Part shown: in pieces, positions 1 to 3,194 of the stretch
How the letters are laid out: each line of letters begins with the position of its first letter
How positions within the stretch are numbered: position 1 is the first letter of the stretch
NCBI GenBank assembly: GCA_947385185.1
Contig: CANDJX010000102.1
Coordinates: 1 to 5,158 of the forward strand
Origin: an uncultured Clostridia bacterium
Lineage (GTDB): Bacteria; Bacillota; Clostridia; Christensenellales; Pumilibacteraceae
Length of the DNA: 5,158 nt
Direction: 5' to 3'
Notes under the pieces: model-generated
Database searches by the model: none
Seen by the model: only the letters and a program-made list of their open reading frames with translations
What the model was told of the DNA's origin: nothing
Translations under genes and position numbers: made by a program

Positions 1-71
1 ATTGCTTCGGCAATAGCCTCGCAATGACGCACCCCCTCTTGGATTGCTTCGGCAACAGCCTCGCAATGACG
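1..71 (+). repeat. Repeat dimer copy 1 (left end cut by window)
   Basis: Two 31-bp arms (1-29, missing its first two bases, and 41-71) are joined by the 11-bp linker CACCCCCTCTT at 30-40. The left arm has the CAATAG variant and the right arm has CAACAG. The full unit would be 73 bp, the same as the other two dimers. Confidence 0.88.
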
Positions 72-89
72 AAGTGAAAACGCCCTTCC

Positions 90-123
90 CGTCATTGCGC
101 GGAGCGAAGCGACAAGGCAATCC
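90..123 (-). repeat. Inverted, divergent monomer of the repeat
   Basis: This 34-bp element begins CGTCATTGCGCGGAGCGAAG and ends GACAAGGCAATCC. It matches the reverse complement of the direct unit at both ends (CGTCATTGCG and GCAATCC) but has a different, longer centre (GGAGCGAAGCGACAAG). It is a separate subtype of the same family, lies between dimers 1 and 2, and has no linker partner. Confidence 0.82.
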
Positions 124-148
124 AGAGAAGAACGAATAGAAACAGGCT

Positions 149-221
149 GGATTGCTTCGGCAACAGCCTCGCAATGACGCACCCCCTCTTGGATTGCTTC
201 GGCAACAGCCTCGCAATGACG
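149..221 (+). repeat. Repeat dimer copy 2
   Basis: A complete 73-bp dimer with arms at 149-179 and 191-221, joined by the same 11-bp linker CACCCCCTCTT at 180-190. Both arms carry the CAACAG variant, which gives a four-pair rather than a five-pair UUCG stem. Confidence 0.9.
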
Positions 222-237
222 GACTAAAATACTGCCC

Positions 238-310
238 GGATTGCTTCGGCAATAGCCTCGCAATGACGCACCCCCTCTTGGATTGCTTCGGCAATAGCCT
301 CGCAATGACG
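238..310 (+). repeat. Repeat dimer copy 3
   Basis: A complete 73-bp dimer with arms at 238-268 and 280-310 and linker CACCCCCTCTT at 269-279. Both arms carry the CAATAG variant, so ATTGC/GCAAT pairs perfectly across a TTCG loop. It is separated from dimer 2 by 16 unrelated bases (222-237). Confidence 0.9.
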
Positions 311-340
311 GGTACAAAACACCCTTTCAGACGTCCGTCT

Positions 341-380
341 TGGCAAATTCTCTTTTCTATCGGTAAATTCCCTTTTCTAT
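341..380. repeat. 20-bp tandem duplication, two copies
   Basis: 341-360 and 361-380 are adjacent 20-bp copies sharing AAATTC and CTTTTCTAT in the same register. They differ at three positions, all C/T transitions. No coding function is apparent. Confidence 0.8.
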
Positions 381-382
381 AT

Positions 383-418
383 AATATATATAAATACTCA
401 AATATATATAATACTCAA
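383..418. repeat. 18/19-bp AT-rich tandem duplication
   Basis: Two copies of AATATATATA followed by an (A)ATACTCAA tail lie at 383-401 and 401-418, differing by one inserted A. The TATATATA cores can also pair with each other, so a weak AT-rich hairpin is possible. Confidence 0.72.
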
Positions 419-423
419 TTCAT

Positions 424-452
424 TTCTTCAGTTATTGTCATTCTTCAGTATT
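424..452. repeat. Short near-tandem TTCTTCAGT repeat
   Basis: TTCTTCAGTTATT (from 424) is followed 17 bases later by TTCTTCAGTATT (441-452), with a further degenerate ATTCAGTGATT after it. The second copy overlaps the end of the possible small ORF. It continues the run of short duplications that begins at 341. Confidence 0.5.
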
Positions 453-606
453 CAGTGATTATTCGTCTGCGGTCAAGTACGGATATGACGGATCTGATTT
501 TATCCGCCGGCACGCCCGTTTCCGGTTTCAGACCTAATAATATACCGCGATACACCGCGCTTGATTTACTCGCAATACGTGCGGGCAATACCGTAAGCTC
601 AGGCAT
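445..606 (-). CDS. Possible small hypothetical protein (53 aa) overlapping the SSB stop
   Basis: I do not recognise this ORF. The ATG (606-604) overlaps the SSB gene end as ATGCCTGA, and 53 codons follow to TGA at 447-445. Only the first few codons lie inside the SSB gene; the rest is otherwise unexplained sequence. The product is mixed hydrophobic and basic, with a likely C-terminal amphipathic helix (around ADKIRSVISVLDRRRIITEY, residues 34-53) and no membrane segment or signal peptide. Codon choice (GCG, ACG, CCG, GTA) resembles the neighbouring genes, and the composition is more protein-like than the arginine-rich upstream extension of the same frame. Against it, the ribosome binding site is weak (only a GAAGATC-like stretch). 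It could be a translationally coupled small gene, a relic of a longer SSB tail, or chance. Confidence 0.33.
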   Translation of the reverse strand: MPELTVLPARIASKSSAVYRGILLGLKPETGVPADKIRSVISVLDRRRIITEY

Positions 607-1309
607 TGTCGGAATGCAGATCTTCATGCGTATCCTCGGTCGCAGCCGTTTCGGAAATGCCGTCGTCGCCTTTTTCCGACTGCACGAGCGAAGATATATC
701 GACGCGCCCGACCGAAATTTCATACGCCGTGCGCGTTTCGCTAATCTCATCGCTGAGTTTTTTGACGTAATTGCGCGACTGAATACGCCCGACTATATCG
801 AGCTTCGTTCCTACCGGGAGCTGACGGCAAAAACGGGCGTTTCTTCCCCACGCTATGCAAGGTATATAATCCGACTTATTGAACGCGCGGTTGACGGCGA
901 TAAGCAGATCGCATATCTCGCGGCTGAGCGGCGTCATTCGGTATATGGGTTCTTTGCAGATATATCCCGTCAGTTCGACGCTGTTCGGATTCGCGACAGG
1001 CTCCGTTTCGTCGAGAAATTCTTTGACGAATACCGTAAGCATGAGCTTCGAACGGTTATCCACGAGTTTGTTATAGCTTCTGAATTGTCCTTCTATGTAC
1101 ACCGTATCGCCGGGTTTTACGTCCCGACCTACCAAAAGACGTTGCGAGACCGTAACGGGGACGGAATCGTGCTGTTCGGACAGCCGCGCGACGCTTACGG
1201 TAAATTCGTAAAACCCTTCGCCGTACATCTCGTGACTGAGTTTCGGTACGGATTCCACTTTGCCGTAAATAAACACTCTGTTCGTCACTGTCTGATTTTC
1301 GTTAGTCAT
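599..1309 (-). CDS. Single-stranded DNA-binding protein with two tandem OB folds (236 aa)
   Basis: This SSB-family protein would bind single-stranded DNA in the cytoplasm during replication, repair or recombination. OB fold 1 spans about residues 10-100 (RVFIYGKVES, FYEFTVSVA, VKPGDTVYIEGQF). OB fold 2 spans about 108-207 and is the more canonical, with VELTGYICKEPIYR, AVNR, DYIPCIAWGRNA and GRIQSRNY, all hallmark SSB positions. An acidic tail of about 25 residues ends LHSDNA and lacks the usual DDDIPF-like tip that recruits partner proteins. Bacterial SSBs usually have one OB fold; two-fold versions exist (Deinococcus-Thermus type), and I recall such proteins in Clostridia. The ATG at 1309 is preferred because AAGGAG lies 9 bases upstream; a TTG at 1315 would sit only 3 bases from it. 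The start lies 2 bases after the deacetylase stop. The missing tip suggests an accessory rather than the main replicative SSB; this is an inference. Confidence 0.88.
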   Translation of the reverse strand: MTNENQTVTNRVFIYGKVESVPKLSHEMYGEGFYEFTVSVARLSEQHDSVPVTVSQRLLVGRDVKPGDTVYIEGQFRSYNKLVDNRSKLMLTVFVKEFLDETEPVANPNSVELTGYICKEPIYRMTPLSREICDLLIAVNRAFNKSDYIPCIAWGRNARFCRQLPVGTKLDIVGRIQSRNYVKKLSDEISETRTAYEISVGRVDISSLVQSEKGDDGISETAATEDTHEDLHSDNA

Positions 1310-1311
1310 AT

Positions 1312-2082
1312 TCAATTACTCCTTATCTGCCTTCCGGTATGATCTATAGTGAAATTTTCACGGTAGATTAGCTCGCCTATCGTCACACAGGAATAGCCTT
1401 TGTTTTTCAGTCCTTCGAGAATGAGGGGTAAAGCCTCGAGCGTATGTTCGCCGTTATTGTGCATGAGAACTATACTTCCGCAACCGACGCCGTTCAATAC
1501 CCTGCCCGCTATTTCGGACGCGGAAAGTCCTTTCCAGTCCAGCGTATCGACGTCCCACTGAATAGTGAACAGCCCGTTATCCTCGGCGGTTTCTATGAGC
1601 GTGTCGCTGTAAGACCCGAAAGGGGGACGGAATAATTCCACGTTCTTTCCCGTCACGGATTCTATAAGCGATACGGACGTGGACAACTCGAGGTTTATAT
1701 CGTAAGCCGACATTCCCGCCATGTCCGGATGCGTGTTGCTGTGCGTGCCGATTTCCATCCGTCCGCTGTCCGAAAGCGCTTTAAGCTCGGTCGGATATTT
1801 TTCCGCCCACATTCCGACGGCGAAAAACGTTGCGCGCGCGTCGTAACGTTCGAGCATTTCGAGAATCCCGAGCGTCTTGTCCGCGCCCCATGCCGCGTCG
1901 AACGAAAGCGCAACTTTCTTTTCCTCGGTTTCGACCGAATAGATAGGAAGTCGGCGCGGGCTCTTACCGAGATATACGCTTTCCGAATCTGTCATTCCCA
2001 CCGCGAACAGCGCGGCAACGAGCAATGCGGTGATTACGAGAACGCCCAGAACGGCTTTTTTGCTTGCTACGACGAATTTCAA
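1312..2082 (-). CDS. Membrane-anchored polysaccharide deacetylase, PdaB/YlxY-like (256 aa)
   Basis: A NodB-type carbohydrate esterase family 4 protein, expected to remove acetyl groups from cell-wall or spore-wall sugars outside the membrane. Residues 1-8 are basic and about 10-30 form one hydrophobic segment (signal anchor or uncleaved signal). The catalytic domain spans about 55-240. Motif 1 is SFDAAWG (60-66), motif 2 HSNTH (114-118) with metal-ligand histidines H114 and H118, motif 3 RPPFG (152-156), motif 4 WDVDTLDWKG (176-185) and motif 5 IVLMHNN (204-210, H208). The classical TFDDG is replaced by SFDAA, so the second Asp (a metal ligand in standard enzymes) is missing; this variant is typical of sporulation-associated deacetylase-like proteins. 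The start is TTG at 2082, with GGAG 6 bases upstream. It is the first gene of a tight pair with SSB. A sporulation role is inferred from family likeness only. Confidence 0.92.
   Translation of the reverse strand: MKFVVASKKAVLGVLVITALLVAALFAVGMTDSESVYLGKSPRRLPIYSVETEEKKVALSFDAAWGADKTLGILEMLERYDARATFFAVGMWAEKYPTELKALSDSGRMEIGTHSNTHPDMAGMSAYDINLELSTSVSLIESVTGKNVELFRPPFGSYSDTLIETAEDNGLFTIQWDVDTLDWKGLSASEIAGRVLNGVGCGSIVLMHNNGEHTLEALPLILEGLKNKGYSCVTIGELIYRENFTIDHTGRQIRSN
1319..1324 (-). promoter_or_regulatory. Ribosome binding site of the SSB gene, inside the deacetylase gene
   Basis: AAGGAG at 1324-1319 is a near-perfect Shine-Dalgarno sequence lying within the last codons of the deacetylase. Its 9-base distance to ATG (1309) against 3 bases to TTG (1315) decides the SSB start and implies translational coupling. 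Confidence 0.75.
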
Positions 2083-2241
2083 TTGACACTCCGATTATAA
2101 CATATTTTCCCGAGTTTGTTTGCCCGGTTTTGGCGAAACAAGGGTTATCTTGTCGAAACCGCATACCGCGGATTTTACCGCAGTCGACGCCCGGAAAGTT
2201 CATACTGAAATATATGTCGTATGCGACGGGAAAATGACGGG
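2083..2241. other. Intergenic gap with two small hairpins; probable deacetylase operon leader
   Basis: This 159-bp gap lies between the second TSUP half and the deacetylase. On the minus-strand transcript, CTGCGG and CCGCGG (2183-2166, loop TAAAAT) pair over six positions with one G-U, and ACAAG and CTTGT (2153-2138) pair over five. Neither stem is followed by a T run, so no clear terminator separates the TSUP pair from the deacetylase and readthrough is possible. A TATAAT lies at 2099-2094 but would start RNA only about 5 bases before the TTG codon. No other promoter stands out. Confidence 0.5.
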
Positions 2242-2616
2242 TTATTTTTTCTTTCCGCTTTTCTTTTTAAGCGCCGAATAAAGCTGAAAAGCTCCGAGTA
2301 CGATCAGAAACCAACCGAAAAACGTTCCGAGCGTATCGCCTGATAAATTCAACGCGAGCAGCGACGCAGCTACGCCGACCGCCGCGGCGGGAAGCGCGAC
2401 GGTCAACAGGTATCGCGGACGAAGCAAACCGTTCTTTGCATGAATTATTATGCTGACAACGGACATCGGAATGAACGCTATGAGATTGACCGCCTGCGCC
2501 GTATGCTGATCGAACGCGCAGAACGTCGTCAGAAGCGGGATCAAGAGCGTGCCGCCGCCCATGCCCATGCCGCCTATTACGCCGCCCGCGAGCCCCGCGA
2601 AAAACAGCCCGCTCAA
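2242..2616 (-). CDS. TauE/SafE (TSUP) family membrane protein, second half-transporter (124 aa)
   Basis: A half-length member of the TSUP family, whose full-length members are about 250-270 residues with 7-8 membrane helices and export or import sulfite, sulfonates and other small anions. Family signatures are the glycine-rich first helix GGVIGGMGMGGGTLLIPLL (11-29) and QAVNLIAFIPMS (41-52). Four hydrophobic segments lie at about 5-29, 40-59, 70-90 and 97-115, followed by a lysine-rich tail ending KKKSGKKK. TTG at 2616 is the start: it overlaps the previous stop as TTGA, and AAGGA lies 7 bases upstream inside the preceding gene. With its partner it gives a full-size set of about eight helices, so a heterodimer is likely. 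The substrate cannot be told from the sequence, and no sulfur-metabolism gene is nearby. Confidence 0.88.
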   Translation of the reverse strand: MSGLFFAGLAGGVIGGMGMGGGTLLIPLLTTFCAFDQHTAQAVNLIAFIPMSVVSIIIHAKNGLLRPRYLLTVALPAAAVGVAASLLALNLSGDTLGTFFGWFLIVLGAFQLYSALKKKSGKKK

Positions 2617-2972
2617 AACGCCATCCTTACGCCGGCTATTATCATGAGCAGAGCAAAAATCACGGCTATGAATTTGCCGCGCATGACTTTAAGAAGCACG
2701 GAACCGACCGCGCCGCCCGCAACGACCCCGATTATTACGGGAACGTTCGCCTCCAAAGCGAACTTACCGCTTGTCCAATATACTATGGCGCTCGCTATAC
2801 AGACGGGCAGTATTACGAGCACGGTAGTCGCATGACTGACCTTGACTTCCTCGCCGAGCGCCTTTTCGAGCAAAGGAACGCAGAGCATACCCCCGCCTCC
2901 GCCGAGCAGCCCGTTCGCCGCGCCTACCGCGCATCCCGTCGATACTTCGACCGGAACTTTTTTCTTCCGCAT
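2613..2972 (-). CDS. TauE/SafE (TSUP) family membrane protein, first half-transporter (119 aa)
   Basis: The upstream partner of the half-TSUP pair. It begins MRKKK, then has AANGLLGGGGGMLCVPLL (18-35), the same glycine-rich helix motif as in the second half, showing the two are related by duplication. Hydrophobic segments lie at about 12-35, 48-66, 76-96 and 101-117. HATTVLVILP (47-56) aligns with AQAVNLIAFIP of the partner. The ATG at 2972 is chosen because GAGGTGA lies 5 bases upstream; an in-frame TTG at 2999 has no ribosome binding site and would swallow that signal. The gene ends in TGA overlapping the partner's TTG. Both halves end cleanly with their own start signals, so this appears to be a true split form rather than a recent frameshift. 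Confidence 0.88.
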   Translation of the reverse strand: MRKKKVPVEVSTGCAVGAANGLLGGGGGMLCVPLLEKALGEEVKVSHATTVLVILPVCIASAIVYWTSGKFALEANVPVIIGVVAGGAVGSVLLKVMRGKFIAVIFALLMIIAGVRMAF

Positions 2973-2977
2973 GATTT

Positions 2978-2984
2978 TCACCTC
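2978..2984 (-). promoter_or_regulatory. Ribosome binding site fixing the first TSUP-half start
   Basis: GAGGTGA at 2984-2978 lies 5 bases before ATG 2972-2970, on the minus strand. It favours this ATG over the in-frame upstream TTG at 2999. Confidence 0.72.
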
Positions 2985-3020
2985 GCATAAGCAGAGCAAA
3001 TCCCCGCTTTTGTCAAATAT

Positions 3021-3026
3021 ATTATA
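3021..3026 (-). promoter_or_regulatory. Candidate -10 element for the TSUP pair
   Basis: A perfect TATAAT lies on the minus strand at 3026-3021, about 48 bases before the TSUP start, which would give a leader of roughly 40 bases. The expected -35 position (around 3049-3044) reads AAATTT, a poor match, so the promoter is weak or the assignment is uncertain. The TTGACA at 3016-3011 is not correctly spaced from any -10 before the start codon. Confidence 0.35.
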
Positions 3027-3070
3027 TGTAGAAAATCACACAAAAATTTCCGCTTGCGGGCGTAAATCGT

Positions 3071-3099
3071 TTGCATATTGCAGGCGTTTAAGGTATAAT
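3071..3099 (+). promoter_or_regulatory. Candidate promoter of the secreted modular protein
   Basis: TTGCAT (3071-3076) and a perfect TATAAT (3094-3099) are separated by exactly 17 bases, as for a housekeeping sigma factor. Only the first three bases of the -35 match consensus. RNA would start near 3106, giving a leader of about 90 bases. A second TATAAT at 3151-3156 has no good -35 at 16-18 bases. Confidence 0.45.
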
Positions 3100-3157
3100 A
3101 TGAGCATATGTATTCTCAAACTGCCGAAGTGTAGCTTTGAAAAGTACTATTATAATG

Positions 3158-3173
3158 AAACCGTTCGCGGTTT
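3158..3173 (+). other. Perfect UUCG-loop hairpin in the leader of the secreted protein gene
   Basis: AAACCG (3158-3163), TTCG loop and CGGTTT (3168-3173) form a perfect six-pair stem 21 bases before the ATG. The bases after it are TTTAATATTC with only a short A/T stretch, so it is not a convincing terminator. It may stabilise or regulate the leader. Confidence 0.45.
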
Positions 3174-3180
3174 AATATTC

Positions 3181-3185
3181 AAGGA
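3181..3185 (+). promoter_or_regulatory. Ribosome binding site of the secreted modular protein gene
   Basis: AAGGA at 3181-3185 lies 9 bases before ATG 3195. It supports this start, which is followed directly by a typical signal peptide. Confidence 0.65.
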
Positions 3186-3194
3186 AAACAACTA

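Larger units (their letters stand above)
1..310. repeat. Interspersed 31-bp repeat array, seven copies, mostly as 73-bp dimers
   Basis: Six direct copies of a 31-bp unit start with GGATTGCTTCGGCAA and end with GCCTCGCAATGACG. They lie at 1-29 (cut by the window edge), 41-71, 149-179, 191-221, 238-268 and 280-310. A divergent inverted copy is at 90-123. Direct copies differ almost only at one C/T position (CAACAG or CAATAG). Each unit can fold near its left end into ATTGC-TTCG-GCAAT, a stem closed by C(UUCG)G, and its two ends also contain ATTGC and GCAAT. Similar repeats, whose reverse complement begins CGTCATTGCGAGG, are scattered in many bacterial genomes; that statement is from memory. No transposase is nearby, so this resembles a non-autonomous REP/MITE-like family. 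Reading frames across it are not genes. Confidence 0.9.
311..444. other. AT-rich non-coding spacer with short tandem duplications
   Basis: This stretch lies between the repeat array and the end of the minus-strand gene cluster. No convincing gene was found. It should hold the 3' end of the cluster transcript, but no GC-rich stem followed by a T run is visible on the minus strand. The only strong structures are the short tandem repeats listed separately and a small AGACG/CGTCT palindrome near 330-341. Confidence 0.6.

Noticed and set aside
1..310. CRISPR array
   Set aside because: The repeats are the right length, but spacers are not unique or uniform. The same 11-bp linker recurs, other gaps vary, one copy is inverted, and no cas gene is present.
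152..1342. A 396-codon open frame on the plus strand
   Set aside because: It starts in the non-coding repeats (giving LRQQPRND repeats) and then runs codon-aligned antisense to the SSB gene. It has no ribosome binding site and no recognisable domain.
2094..2099. TATAAT as the -10 box of the deacetylase operon
   Set aside because: RNA would start about 5 bases before the TTG codon and lose the GGAG ribosome binding site, and the -35 position (CAAACA) is poor. Probably coincidental in AT-rich sequence.
1964..2203. A 79-codon minus-strand ORF starting upstream of the deacetylase
   Set aside because: It has no ribosome binding site, overlaps the well-supported deacetylase in another frame, and its second half is an arginine- and serine-rich shadow.
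3011..3016. Perfect TTGACA on the minus strand before the TSUP pair
   Set aside because: With 16-18 base spacing the -10 would be a poor match falling next to the ribosome binding site, leaving almost no leader.
3041..3060. Possible minus-strand terminator (CCGCAAGCGG then AAATTTTT)
   Set aside because: The stem is only 3-4 pairs, is not followed directly by T residues, and lies upstream of the minus-strand genes rather than after one.
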